Shown here: piece by piece, positions 24,001-35,795 of the stretch
Position numbering within the stretch: the first letter of the stretch is position 1
Layout of the letters: the number at the start of each line of letters is the position of its first letter
Source of the DNA: Paracyclopina nana
Lineage: Eukaryota > Arthropoda > Copepoda > Cyclopoida > Cyclopettidae
Length of the DNA: 64,000 nucleotides
Reading direction: 5' to 3'
Assembly (NCBI GenBank): GCA_019096065.1
Contig: JAGUCH010000002.1
Coordinates: 9,932,501-9,996,500 of the forward strand
Notes under the pieces: generated by a model
What the model was told of the DNA's origin: nothing
What the model saw: only the letters and a program-made list of their open reading frames with translations
Databases searched by the model: none
Made by a program: the position numbers and the translations under genes

Positions 24001-25261
24001 GAGGATGTTAAATTAATTAATTATTAATTAAATTATTTGGAATTTTGATAAGTTCCATGGATTATTAGGGATATTAAATTACTTAATATCCCTCAAATTT
24101 GATTCCTGGACCATAAAGTATTTAAAATCCCCCCAAATGCTTAGAAAGAACTGTGACATAAAAGAGCTGAGTTGGATTGGTAAACTGAATTATAACACGA
24201 GGAAATCGTATTACAGTATATAAAAACTTTTAAATTTGTTATATGAACTGAAAAGTAATGAGCTGAAAATTAAATTTTATCATAAATATGTGATATATTC
24301 AACAACTTTTTATTTTTTTCATGATAGTGTTGGATCATTTTTGTGTGTACTTTTTACAGTAAGAGCATTAGTTTTTGTCAAAAAACTGCCCCTAAAATTG
24401 AGGACACCTTAGTGCGACAATGACAAAAAATGCTCCTTATACCCCATACTTATAATAAAATATCGTTTTCAGTCAACACATTAGCATTTATTATCCAGAA
24501 TATTATTGAACCAATTTTTTCCAAAAATCTTAAAATGTATATCAAAGAAGCCCCCAAGATGATGCAAAAGCAAAAAATGACCATAAGAAATATTGTTCAC
24601 TAAATATTATAATTGTAATAAATTTGGGCGCACAGTGAACCCCCTAGGGTAGACCCTCCAAATGGTCCATAACATTATCAGAAAGCTTTTGGTAGACTTC
24701 CTTTTCTGTTTAGTGAGATTCCAACCCTTAGGTATAAAGCATATTGAAGACCTCATTATTATATGCATTTTGCGAAGACGCTCCTACTTTTGCCGTAAAA
24801 CTTGAAGCATAATGAAATATTATCACGTAGCAAGTAATTTGAAGTTGGGCATGAAAATAAGTTATGAAAAAAATTTCCTACAAGGAGTTGTACGTGAAAT
24901 TACTTTTAGTGAAAGAAGAGCCCTAATGTTTCTTCAAAATTACAATTTATCTGAGATTATCTTGCGATCGGTTTCAAGGCTGGAATTGTTCACTCTTGTT
25001 ACCTATCTATGTTTTCCATGAGCTGGAAATTCGTTCCCCTCTCCTGGATTTTCTTTATTGATCCTGGGGAAATTTTATTCATAAGCTTGCACAAGATGAC
25101 CCCATCCCTGAGAACGTCTTCAAACCTGCACAGACAAAAAATGTACTTTAACGCACAGCATTGATTAATTCCATTTACTAACGGTTTTTCGGGCAAACGC
25201 TGCTCTAAAACTTCTTCAATCCAGAGCAGAATTTCTGCTTCTTGCACAGGATCCCTGTTTC
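21082..25261 (-). CDS. Mp20-like: Mp20/transgelin-like calponin-homology muscle protein (5' end unresolved)
   Basis: Four exons are clear on the minus strand: 25261-25183, 25125-25003, 21356-21236 and 21174-21082. They read NRDPVQEAEILLWIEEVL, FEDVLRDGVILCKLMNKI, NFQLMENIDR, then FQSAILKYGVPSEELFQTAD and ALARTAQLHPEYQGPNIGPK, which is the calponin-homology domain and GPxxGPK tail of muscle protein 20/transgelin. These bind actin in muscle. A further 5' exon ending at 25334 (...HENA|R) joins in phase across a 72-nt intron, but its start is not resolved. The protein ends about 20 residues after GPK, without the single GLQxG calponin repeat that Mp20 normally has. The 3646-bp intron 25002-21357 is about fifty times the local norm and carries several mobile elements. 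Confidence 0.88.
21918..22201. mobile_element. Inverted-repeat element (MITE-like) in the Mp20 intron
   Basis: The left end GTAGAGCCCTTGATTTTGAT (21918) and the right end, read as its reverse complement GTAGAGCCCTCTATTTTGAT (22201), form imperfect inverted repeats that extend to a GTTCTCAA block. I found no clear target duplication, so the superfamily is unknown. The 284-bp body has no coding frame. Confidence 0.5.
22487..22984. mobile_element. Second hAT-type MITE, with 8-bp target duplication
   Basis: Inverted 15-bp ends TAGTGATGGAACGAG / CTCGTTCCATCACTA bound a 482-bp element (22495-22976) with identical 8-bp flanks AGCAGGAT at 22487-22494 and 22977-22984. The termini and 8-bp duplication fit hAT. 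The body is built from repeated AGCTTGAAAAAGCTTGA-like words that can form long hairpins. There is no transposase. It belongs to a different family from the element at 10.1 kb. Confidence 0.88.
23270..24694. repeat. Diverged inverted repeat pair, probable old transposon ends
   Basis: The arm at 23270-23327 (TACCAAAAGCCTTCTG ... GGATCTACCCTAGGGGGTTC) matches the reverse complement of 24633-24694 with gaps and mismatches. The enclosed 1.4 kb includes the mariner-type MITE at 23569. This looks like an old element into which the MITE inserted, but outer boundaries and a target duplication are not clear. Confidence 0.5.
23567..23959. mobile_element. mariner-type MITE, copy 1 (TA target)
   Basis: The 389-bp element (23569-23957) starts CAGTCTGACCGTTCAAAATT and ends with the inverted counterpart ...GAACGGTCAGACGG. 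TA dinucleotides lie directly outside both ends. A closely similar copy is at 39962. There is no transposase. The TA target and inverted ends fit a Tc1/mariner-mobilised MITE. Confidence 0.88.
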
Positions 25262-25758
25262 CTACAATCTTGCGGTGACAGAAGCAATAATTGATTTTTG
25301 GAGTAAAAATGTGTTAATGTCTAATTGACTCACTGGCATTTTCGTGCTCGAGGAGATGATGTCTGAATGCTGCTTTCAGGCACGAAATTTACTCTTTTCT
25401 GTAAACAGCTTTGGCGTAAACAGTTTAGAATGTCGACATTCCGTAATGAAGTTAACCTCTGTCATCATTTCGGCATGATTTTTCATAATCAAGGTCAAGA
25501 TCATCGCTCTTCTATGGTGGCTACGCGAGAAGGCCGCATCTTCTTCCTAATGGGAATTCAATTCACTTGTATTTTCGAGTTCTTGTAGCATGCATTATTG
25601 TTACATTTTTAGAGCAAATTGATGGGCTCGCAAAATCAGTTCTGATCTACTTGATACATATAGAGGGTTTACATGCGCAGCGCAAAGTTGCAGCTATATT
25701 GATGAAATAGGCCGAAGATTGAATAGATATAGCCTAGAATTAGGTACGTCGTTTGCAT

Positions 25759-28700
25759 TCAACAGCCAGACACAAAAATGACTGTCTTGAACTTTTGAGC
25801 TTCGAGAATGCTGCTCTGCATTGGGATCTTCCTTTCGAATTCGTACACCGCGTCTGATCCGGACTTGTTCATGCGATGATGATGCTTGATGTTGGGCTTG
25901 CTCAGCTTCGTCTTGGCCTCGTCGTAGCAATGCTGGATGTCCGTGGAGAGGCCGGCGAACTCTTTGGGAGGGCCGACGATCGGGTGGTCAGCTTGGGTCG
26001 GGAAGAAATGATCCGTGGGCGTCTTGGACACCTTGGTCTTCTTGTAGCTGCCCAGCTTTTTGGAGCCTCCAAAAATGTGGTAGCTGGCCTCGATGGATGA
26101 GGAGGACTTGTCGCTGCTGTTGCTGGTGACGGCGGCGAAGCTTTTGCTCCTCTGGATCTTGTCTCCGTGATGGCGCATGGTGTGGTGCGTTCTGATGCCT
26201 TCAGAGCGTTCCATGCTCCGGTGGCCTCCGTAGCCGTTGAGGTTGAACTCGTCCGACCACCCAAACAGCTTGCTTGGTTTGGGCAGTTCGCAGTAGCTGT
26301 GGCTCACAACGTCTTTCTGCATGAGCAGTGGTGATCCTTGATGGATTGGCCTTGAAAGCTCGTTGTGGTATGATATGTCGTTGTAGCTCTGGGACAGCTC
26401 GTTCCTCCAGTTCCTCCGGTTCACCATGGACTCGGTCTCCGAGTAGCCGTCCGCGTACAGTCGGTTGCTCGTCTTCAGCAGCTCGGTCCGGTACAAAGGT
26501 GGAGGCCTGAACATAAATGATATAGATCGCGCAGATTCCTTTTTGGCGTAGTTGTTACCTTTCGCGCCTGTTATTACTATTGTTGGCCACGTCGTGCAGC
26601 CTTTTGGGAGGCTCCGAATGAACGCGGGCGTGGAGGTCCTCGCCGAAGTAGTACGAGTGCCTATGTTGGTCTTTGGCCCTTTTGGACCTGCTGTCGCTGC
26701 TCCGGTTGCTCACGGACCGGTTCTCCTCGATCAACCGCTGAACTCGCGATCGCCTCTTTGGCCCCTCATCCTGCACCCTCGTGATGGGTACCTTCCTCAC
26801 GGTCATGTGCGACGTCTCGTTGGCTGACAAGGACTGCGTGCTGAAGTGATGGGGCTTTTTGTCCTGGAGAGGCTGGCCATGCGTGGCCAATGTTAGCGTG
26901 CTATGATATGGTCGCTCGGCCTCTCTTGCATCTTGAGGCACGTGCGATTTCGTGATGGAGGAGACGACGTGCTTGTCGAATCCGGGCCTAATCGTGGTGG
27001 TGGTCTGCTTGACCACGCGACTCACTCGCTCACCAGGATGCGTGCTGTTGAAGACGGGTATGGAGGAGAAGGACATGGTCCTCCGGACTTTAGTTGGGTC
27101 AAATTGGCTTCCCCCGCTGCTGACGTTGACCGCGCTGTCCAGGTACTTGTATCGACCTCCTCCACCGCCAGAGGATGAGGCTGCGGAAAAATTGTGCATG
27201 AGCGACCAGTCGCTGCCAAAGTGACGCTCCAGCCACTTGTCCGTCTCCTTTTTGCGCGTCTTCTCCTCCTTGTCCAAGTTGAGAGGCTTCTTGGTGAGGG
27301 CGTCCGTCCGCTCGGCGTCCTCGGCCGGCCGCAGCCGCTTCTTCATCGACTGCCGGGCTTGCCTGATCCTGTCCTCGCTCAGCTCGGCCCACTTGCCAAA
27401 GTGCTGGAGCGCCTCGTCGCTCATGACCACCTTGGTATCTTTGGAGACGAGGTTGGGTCCGTGCATGAGGAGGTTGCCTTTTGTGTCGTAGTAGTCGGTG
27501 AACTCTTGCGTCTGCATCATCTTGAACTGCTGCTCGTCCCTCTCGTGCTCCGTCTCGGAGCTGCCCGACTCTCGCACGCAGTCGTCCGGAGCAGCCCTGT
27601 CGTCGAAGATCTCGTGTTTCTCGGTGCGCACCGTCTCAGTCTTCACTTGTCCGTTCCTCATCCGGCGGCTGATCTTGTGGGTGTCCTCGGTGTCCACGGT
27701 CTTCTTCCTCGAGTCCGTCTGGTACCTGCTGACGAGGGCCTTGCTTTTGCTTTTCCCCCTGGCATAGTCCTCGTCGTACTTGATGTAGTCGCTCACTTTG
27801 CCCTGCTTGTTGAGCACTTTCCGGAGTCCTTTCCTGCTGATCACTCCGAGGTCCTTGGCGGCGTGCGTCCTCACGATGTTCTCTGCAAATAAATAAAAAA
27901 TTAAAATCCCACGTTCGCAACAGGTTGTTGGGGTTGTCCTTGGCCAGCCGCAGAAATTGCAATCATTACCATCTGTCTAGCTATTTGCCGGCATTTTGTC
28001 CGAGCCTAACGACGACGATGCATGCACGTGCCAAAAGCGACGCCTACGAGAAATCCTTCTTACCTCGGACATCGTGAGTGCTAACAATGCGTTTGAAGGT
28101 GTCGTCGACAATGCTGCCCGACTCCTCTCCCAAGTCCACCAGGGCGGATCTGACAACGTTTTTTGAGATCATGTCCTCCTTGCTGCTGTTGCCGCGATGA
28201 TCCTTCGGCCTGCTCGCGTAGGCCAAGCTTTTGCGTCGGGCCTCATGCTCAGTCGGGTGGATGCCTGCCTTGGCATAAGACCTTTCAATGCTCGCTTGCA
28301 ATTCCCTCGCCAAAGCCTCGTCCTCAAGGTGGTCGAATTCATGCGTTTGGGTGTCTTCGATCGTGTCAACGACGATGTGCGGTTCATCGTGCTCGATAAT
28401 CCGGCCGTCCTCGAGGACGATGCACCGTTGAACACGTTTCTCCGTGTTCTTTGTCGTCTTCACTTCAACCTTTAACAAAGAGCAGAGTTCATTGCTATTC
28501 CTAACCTGAGCGAAATTCACGTTTACTCTCTGTAGTCTCTGTCTGCACTGAATATTGGCTAATTGGATTAAATGCAAAATTCCCGCTCCGGGTTCCAGGT
28601 TTTGATTGCAGCATCTGCATGAGCTATATTGAAAAAATGTGTAACCTTTTGCAGCTGCACCATCAGCTCCGTGACTTGAGACGCTGAGGCAAATCAGCGA

Positions 28701-29474
28701 AGTTGGGAGAATCATGGCCATTCATTTGCTGGAAATTGAATTTACAAAGCTGCGCCATGTACTTTTGAGCGAACAATGCAATGTTCGTCTCTTATCTCGT
28801 GACATAAATCTTGTTGCTCCTTTACGAAACTTCAGCATTGCGTTATGTTGGTAATAAATTCGGAAACCGCAGTCTTCGTGCCATCGTTAACAATTAATCC
28901 GCTTCCTTATTAATGAACGGGTTAATGGGCATATCCCAGTGGTGCAAATGCAATTTAGTCTGTTCGCGGAAATTACCGCCTCGACAAAAAGCGACGCTTT
29001 GAATTTACTCATTTTTTCCTCTCGCATTTTTAGGTAAGTGCAATTTAGAGAAGCAATTTGCGTTGATTTGGCAAATCGACATTTACGCGACATTCATGCC
29101 TGTGGCATTTGGGCCATGTGAAATGCAATTACTAAGGCTTGACCTTCGGCCTGTGACCGCTTCCCTGAGCTGCTTGCTGCCTTTGATAAATGAGCTCGCG
29201 GCCGCTCAACTCAAACGGGCTGTTGAATCACCTTCTTTTTGGTGAGGAACTCTCGCTCCCGCTCCTGGCGATGATAGGGTTGCGCATTAACCTGTTGTCG
29301 AACTGCGGCATTTTCCGCACTGGTGCTGCTGCCAAAGTGCTTGCCCCCCGAAGGCCGCTTGAAGGCCGACGGCACGGACGATGCCGAGGACGAGGACCTC
29401 CGCGTCCTCAGGAGGTCGTCGTCGTAGGACCTATAGTGGTCCCCACGTTGGTATCTCACCTCCGAGCTGGGCAT
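25759..29474 (-). CDS. Unassigned 911-residue charged protein (conserved-looking)
   Basis: Four exons (29474-29217, 28469-28064, 27882-26559, 26506-25759) join in frame with no leftover bases to 911 residues. The first junction creates KKKVIQQP|VEVKTTKNTEKR, a continuous charged block. Further distinctive stretches are RCIVLEDGRIIEHDEP, DLGVISRKGLRKVLNKQG, EFTDYYDTKGNLLMHGP and WLERHFGSDWSLMHNF. The remainder is Ser/Arg/His-rich and looks disordered. There is no signal peptide or membrane helix. Codon use is GC-rich, unlike the flanks. The style suggests a cytoskeletal or muscle-associated scaffold, and its neighbour Mp20 is a muscle gene, but I cannot assign a family. An alternative 5' start inside the frame upstream of 28469 (from 28721) is possible. 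The first donor, GTTTGAGT, is weak. Confidence 0.8.
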
Positions 29475-32400
29475 GTCTACATGTTTTTCTTGGCTAGAGC
29501 ACTATATCTCGAATCACGACGACAACTTGAACCAGTCCATATCTTTGGCTAGGCTAACATCAACTGAGGAACCTGAGAATCGCTCGTGTTTCTGCTTCCG
29601 ACGACGGACGGATTGTGCGCGCGCGCGCGCAAGTGCTACGCGAGCAACCTGGTATATAGCATATACTATATACCTTCTTGTCTTGAAAAACCTTTGTCAT
29701 CAAACCACCCCACCGGATGTGGCCTTCGATGCGTGCCAATCCAGAGAGTAATCGTTTCATTGCGAAAAGGCAAACGCGGTGGTGGCTCACTTCGGTTTGC
29801 TGCCACGCTACTCTGAAAAGTACTCAAAACTATGGTTAATTCTGATGGGGATAACATCCGAGTCGTCTTGGCCGCTTGCTCCTTGCGTACGTGCATATCC
29901 GCTCAAAATTCCTCTGAGGAAGGTCAATGCCTACCTACGCTCGCTAGGTACGAGCGAACGACGCTCGAACTGGCCGAACCCAAAAATTGGACGCGATGAA
30001 AAGCCCTGACATGAAATTCCTCTTGTACCATCAGCCGGGGAACAATGCAAAATGTGGAAGTGGGCTGATGGTAATCTGCAACGAAATCTGACTATCTATC
30101 GCGAGATAATCTGCGGTTGTAAACATTTCCACCACCTATAATATCCTAGATTGCATTATTGCATCGGGAGACTTGAACGCGCGTATGATAGACGAGAAAT
30201 CAGCCGTCATCGGTATAATGGAGGCTCGCCAATTGTTATCATTACTCGGATGAAATTTCGAGTTATAGCTTCCGATTTTTAAAAGAAGAGGCGTTTAAAA
30301 AGGAGGCGCAACAGGAGATACGCCTTTTTGCACAATACTTAATTGTTTGCTACCTTGCCTCTTGCACTTTGGGAAAAAATCCACCATAGCGTGTAGTGAT
30401 CTTTTATTTTTGTTCTGCCTGCCGCAAGAAGATGACTTTATAGCAGACCCACTTTCACTATGGGTGCATCTCTTCTCGCATGAAATTGGCGCCGCAGCGG
30501 TAAAAAAACCCAAATAGCACTCTGTTACATATAATGTACCCCACAATGCACGCTCATCTTCTCTTTCTCCCCGATTACATTGTTTGCTGGCGTGTTCACG
30601 GCTTTGCGGCGCGCAGCACCACTGCCGTGATGTGAATTTCGTGCTTGCACGCTCGACTACAATAATAAGCCGTCTTCTCATGTCCTTTTTCACGAACGTT
30701 TCGAGGAGCAGTTTTGCATGGAAGTTTTCCTATTTAGTGGCTCTGATGAAATCCATTTCCCTGGTGATTGACGTCCGAAGCCTCCATGCAAATTTACTCT
30801 GCTGCGATGTGATGCAGCCATAGAAAACGGGGCGAAGGACACGACGACGACAAAAGGGCTTACGATGATCAGTGGGTGTTGATGTATGACGAGCCTCGGG
30901 AATGCCAACTGGCCTTGGTTTTCTTTTCGAGCCGCCTAGAGAAACACTCCTACACCCTGTTGCCATACTTAGTTGCTTTGCCATATATGGAAGAGGATCT
31001 GCTGCCGCCATTGAGGAACCTTGGCTTTTCTAGGCTAGAGCTCAAAAAAGTGCATTTGAAAAAAACCCATTTCGAGCCCAAGGTCTCCTCAGGCCGCCCA
31101 CGAAACTGTTTCGTTGTCAGCCGAGATCACTTTGGGCTATTGTATAGTGGATCGGGGTGAACGGCATCGCGCGGTTGCGGAAGGAAACGAGCTCGTTTTG
31201 AGCTCCTGCAACATTTGCTTCCTCCTTCGGGCGAATCGGAAATCGGCCTTGAAAAGTCCCGAGCACTCCCGGCCCCCATGATGATGTCTACGAATCTCAG
31301 GAACGACTAAGTGCTAAAAATCACTCGCATTCAGGGATTGCCATTAAGAGGTGAATTTCTGGCTCCGCAAACGTGACTAACAACTCGACTTTTTAAGCAA
31401 TCAGGAAGTTTGTAGCCAAGCGAGCAAAGTAGCTGGCTTGTTGACGTGACGAAAAAAGTTTCGTTTTTGCTGATCCCCCCCATGTTCAAGGTGGTGGCCA
31501 TTTCTTGTGTAGTTGTAGTGCAGTACGAAAAAAGGGAGCTCGGGATAAAAACTGGCTCGACACGCATACCATTGGATAATGGATCCTCATTACATGTAGC
31601 ACTCCAAGGTCACAAGTGCTCCAACAATAAAAAAGCCGTCCTCTTCTTTTGCTGGCGCCACGTACGGCAACAACGGGGCTGCTTCTTCATTACTTTTCAG
31701 GAGTGATCTTTTTGCTCCCTCCATCGCGCAATTAATGGTGATGGCCTTCAAAACAGGTGACTTTTTGTCGTTGCTCAACCAATAACTGCAGGTACGCAAG
31801 GTAAGAGGCTATGCAGTGGATGCCCTAGGAAGCCGTCATGTTCATAGGAGCTAGCAAGCGAGGGGTTAATGAAATTTGCGCGCAAAGTGCAGGAAAAGGG
31901 TAAACGAGCGTTTAAAGTTGTTGCGGTTGGTCCCGTTAAAAGGCGCATTGTCTTTGTTCCTGCAATACCGGGGTTAAAGAGGTGGATCACGAGGAGGACG
32001 ACATCAATAGGACAATGGTGTAATTCACCCAAGGTCATGCTGATGATAATCCCTAAGAAGTTGCGATGAAGCAACTACCGTTAAATGTCGTCTGTTTCAA
32101 CTCCATTAAGCCATGCTTCTTCCTCGATGATGTACTAAAAGGAGGCTATTGATCACCAGAATTGGCAGCTCCAAAAAGAATGAGTGATTGCCCGTTGATG
32201 AAGAGCTGAGCCTTCTCGAGCTTGAATATTCCCGCCGCGATTACGGAAGATTTTTAAAAGCCAATTTGTACACTTGTCATCGCGCATATACTCCTTCCTC
32301 GGGCCCGTTACCGTATGTCACGAGAAGTGACAATTCAAGCGCGGAAGTGCACACGCTGCTCCTCGTTATGACATCTTTTGTTCCGTTGCTCCTCACGATA

Positions 32401-32671
32401 ACGAACGCTCATACATTAGCTATATCATTTTTCGCGTTTGATGACACGATCACGAAACATGCTGTTGCATCTGAACTTGGGCGATTTTTCAATATAGCCG
32501 TATGTACATCGATCTATATAGTGGCTCCACTTGTTGCTCATTGCTCAACTATAAAACGAGTTCCCGATCCTTCATTCTCTTCTGCTGCTGGTGGACAACT
32601 ATTGTTGTTGGCCTCTTCTGGCCTCTCGTCAAAACTTCTTAGTAGAGTGAGTGCATGTGGCGTACGTAGCC
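29475..32671. other. Intergenic 3.2 kb, no supported gene
   Basis: This should hold the upstream regions of the two flanking genes. It contains a (GC)n run at about 29617-29631, a short palindrome GGTATATAGCATATACTATATACC near 29650, and an 11-bp hairpin at 30026-30073. The longest frames (30295-30693 minus, 32188-32727 plus) lack motifs and splice partners. Confidence 0.45.
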
Positions 32672-34292
32672 ATGGCCCCACAACAACAGACGAAATACGA
32701 CGATTTTTTCAACGTGACCGAGCTTGATGCGCCACCCCTCAGTGATGGCGACGAGGAGTTCAGCATTGCCATCTCCGGCAAGGATCTGGCCAGGGTGACC
32801 ATCAGCTCCGTGGCCACTGCAGCCTTCATCTTTCTGACCGTGCTCGCGTTTTCCGACATGAAATCGCGCCAACAAAGGAGCCCCCAGCTGGTGAAGTTGC
32901 CGTAATTCGCGTGGAATGCACAGCAGTCGAATTTTCTCGCCTCTTTTCTTGCAGAGGAGCTCTGACTTTTTCTTCGTCCTCCGCTCTGTGCTTGTCATAA
33001 TCTGCATCTGCGAGATCATCGAGTTTTTCATCATCTACGACTACATGTTCTATCAGAGCATCCATTGGGCTAGGCACAACCAATGGCTCGCATTCTACAT
33101 TGAATATACAAGAATGCTCCAAACAACTGTCATCTTGGCTACGGGTACAGTATTAACATTCCTTTTCCTTCTTCTTCCTGTTTATGTATGTCGGCTGCTG
33201 CTGCCGCCGCCAGTGATATATGTGACAACAGTGCCTTTTTTCAATCTTAGGTGTCCATCAAAGTCTGACCATTGTAAATTGCTGCGACTTCGGGTGAGTG
33301 GCTCGGCCATTAATTTTACTTTGCCGTATTAACAGCCAGACACTTTTTAGGCCTGCTGGCTCCATATTGATGGCCGCCAACTTTATGGGAATGTCTCTTT
33401 TCCTTCCTACTGTTGCACTTTTAGGCCTTGATCAGCTTCACCTCAAACATGCCACTTATCATCATTTGAATAGGATATGCACGCTCTCGTGTTATTTCCA
33501 CGTTTTTACAATAATGCCAAGTGGCAAAATTCTATTGAGGCGAGGCTGATCAACTTCTTTTCAGTCACGCTGCATGACGGGTCCATGTCCCTCACTTACT
33601 TCTTTCATCCCAGCCTCGTCGTACTTATACCCGCTCTGCTTGTCGGGGCTGCACTGTATGCAGTTGCCAAACGCTGGCTACTCAAAATGAACGAGTGCGA
33701 CGTGCTGGCCACCAAAGCAGTCCTGCTATTTCAATCGCTCATCATAACTCAGGTGCTAATTAATCGTTTTCCACTCTTGGCGTTTAATTTCCGATTTGAT
33801 TGTTTAAGGCGTTGGAGGCATTCGCTGCCGACTGGCTGTGCTACCTTTTGGGCACGGGGGAATGGTAATAAGCCTGCTCCAGCCTATAAAAGAAGCCATT
33901 TTGAATAATTTGATCTCGGTGTGTGTAGGTACATTGTCAACTCGATCGAGGACCTGTTCAGGCCAATGTATCCAGCTACCTATCTAATTATGTATCGCTA
34001 CAAGGCATGGTCAGCCAGGGTGTTCTCATGTCTGAACAGTGTTGATGGGGCCCACCGGCTATCGTTGCACGGGGAAGACGAGAGCAGTGGTCACGAAATG
34101 ACCGAATCCACGGGCGTGATTCCATTGTCATTTCCGACTGGCGTCTTTTCTATTTCGGGCGAAGATGACGAGAGTGCTTGCCTGGTGCAGAACCCAGGCC
34201 TAATCAATCCGATGCCTTCTTTGCCGCCGCCGCAGCAGCACAGTCATCTTTCCTCCATATACGAAGAAAATTGCAACTCGCCCGCTCGATAG
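32672..34292 (+). CDS. Seven-helix membrane protein, GPCR-like, family unassigned
   Basis: Seven exons (32672-32890, 32955-33144, 33251-33293, 33351-33411, 33474-33752, 33809-33864, 33929-34292) join in frame to 403 residues. The N-terminus is short and acidic with an N-glycosylation site NVT (14-16) and no signal peptide. Hydrophobic helices follow at about 41-62, 77-104, 120-146, 154-170, then LVVLIPALLVGAALYAVA, VLLFQSLIITQALEAF, and a last helix ending LFRPMYPATYLIMYRYKAW. The Pro-x-Tyr in this last helix recalls the NPxxY of rhodopsin-like receptors. The cytoplasmic tail of about 95 residues is acidic and Pro/Gln-rich. The layout fits a G-protein-coupled receptor, but without DRY or a clear family signature other seven-helix families are possible. 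Confidence 0.75.
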
Positions 34293-34635
34293 CTTATGAA
34301 CGATGATCCGACAATAATCATGCGATGACTCGCGGCCTTGAAGTTATACCATTAGCATTAGTTGCAGCTAAGGTTGCGTGGCTCGCTCGCGCTTCTTTCC
34401 GATGCTTAAAAGTTCCGCCAAACTGATTGATGTATTTGCAATCAGGAAATTATGATGCCCATACTGTCTTCAAGCGAATTGTTGATTGCTAAATAACGAC
34501 GTAGGCAAAAAAAGTTTTCTTTTGCCTTGGGCTGGCAAATTAGCAAAATCTTGTCGTCACGACCACTGCAGCATCAGATAATTCCTCAGTCATCAAGCAA
34601 AGGTGAATTCATGAAGTGGTGTGCACAAATCTCAA

Positions 34636-35655
34636 ATGTTTGGAGCAATCTTCTTCATCATCACCGCGATAGGTTCAGTAATAATATTAATCATAAATCG
34701 TTTAATTAGAGATTTGTGATCGGTAATCAGGGGCTGCAAGCTGCCAGATTCCATTCTTCTACGCGATTGGCGACCCTTTTGGCAGGATCGTTCATCAAGA
34801 TGCCATATTGAAACGCCTGGGCCTGAACGACTATGTCTACTTGGAAAATCATCAATATGCACCCGAGGAGGAAGGAAGCTCGGAGCGATTTTCCTTGCCA
34901 CCAACGTGAGACCTTGAGCAGTCATTTGAATTGTTTTTTCCGTTCATTGTTTTTCACAGGCAAGACCAGAATCGAAGAAGAGCCCCCAAATTTTCCCACC
35001 TATTCTTGACACCTCGTCGTGATCAGCGCATACTTGATAGTACCGACTTTTTTCAACAAAAGACTGATGATGACGCTGCGCGTTATTCCTCATGGCCTGA
35101 CATTCAGCACGTCAATCTGAAGGATGAAGATGATGCAGTGCTTGCATTATTCCAGCCAAAACCTTTTAACAAGATCATTGAAAGCGATGACGAGGCTGTA
35201 CGCAAGCTATTCAGGCCCAAACATGAGCATCCTTCAGATAACAAGAGCGACGTTGAAGCTTTTCTGTCCAGGATCAAGCCGTCTAGCGAAGACGAAGTGA
35301 TGCATTATCCTATGCCCCAATTTGCGGATCTAGATGTTGGAGAATCAATTCGCTCATTTAGTGATGATCAGAATCACTTCAGAATTGGAAATGTGTACGT
35401 TATGGTTTCGGAATGAAGCCTTTTTATGGCAATTAGCCGTCTCGTTTCTCATTATAATGCAGATGTGACGAATTGGAGGACGGATACCACTCAAGTGGGG
35501 ATTGCAGCACAAAGTACTTCGTTTGCCGCACTTTGGCAACGAAGCCATTTAAACTTGGCCAAAAGTGGGACTTTGAATGCAGCTCGGGCACGGTGTTCAG
35601 CCCAAAGTTGACGGCTTGTGTCCACGGCACGGCGGGCTCCTCCTGCCCAGCTTAG
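34636..35655 (+). CDS. Secreted protein with C-terminal chitin-binding (CBM14) domain
   Basis: Four exons (34636-34672, 34731-34905, 34960-35394, 35463-35655; introns 58, 54 and 68 nt) join in frame to 279 residues. The first exon encodes a signal peptide, MFGAIFFIITAIGAAS. A unique N-terminal part (CQIPFFYAIGDPFGRI...) leads to an acidic stretch with three loose repeats: DEDDAVLALFQPKP, SDDEAVRKLFRPKH and SDVEAFLSRIKPSS. The last exon is a peritrophin-A type domain with six cysteines (CDEL, CSTKYFVC, FECSS, TACVHG, SSCP). It probably binds chitin in cuticle or peritrophic matrix; the acidic repeat region may bind another matrix partner. It sits 343 bp after the seven-helix gene and 140 bp before another secreted protein on the same strand. 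Confidence 0.85.
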
Positions 35656-35795
35656 CACGGAATGCATGACAAAATAAGCATGTGTATATATACATAACTG
35701 GACCTTTTGTCCACAATTATTTCAGCACAAAGAGACAGTTATTGAGCAGCTCTTGCAGCGTTCACATCTCCAACTGAATAGCGAGAGGGCTCATT

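Noticed and set aside
30295-30693. 132-codon minus-strand frame
   Set aside because: No family features, no splice partner and no conserved composition.
32188-32727. 179-codon open frame on the plus strand
   Set aside because: It does not begin with ATG, overlaps the first exon of the seven-helix gene in another frame, and has no motif.
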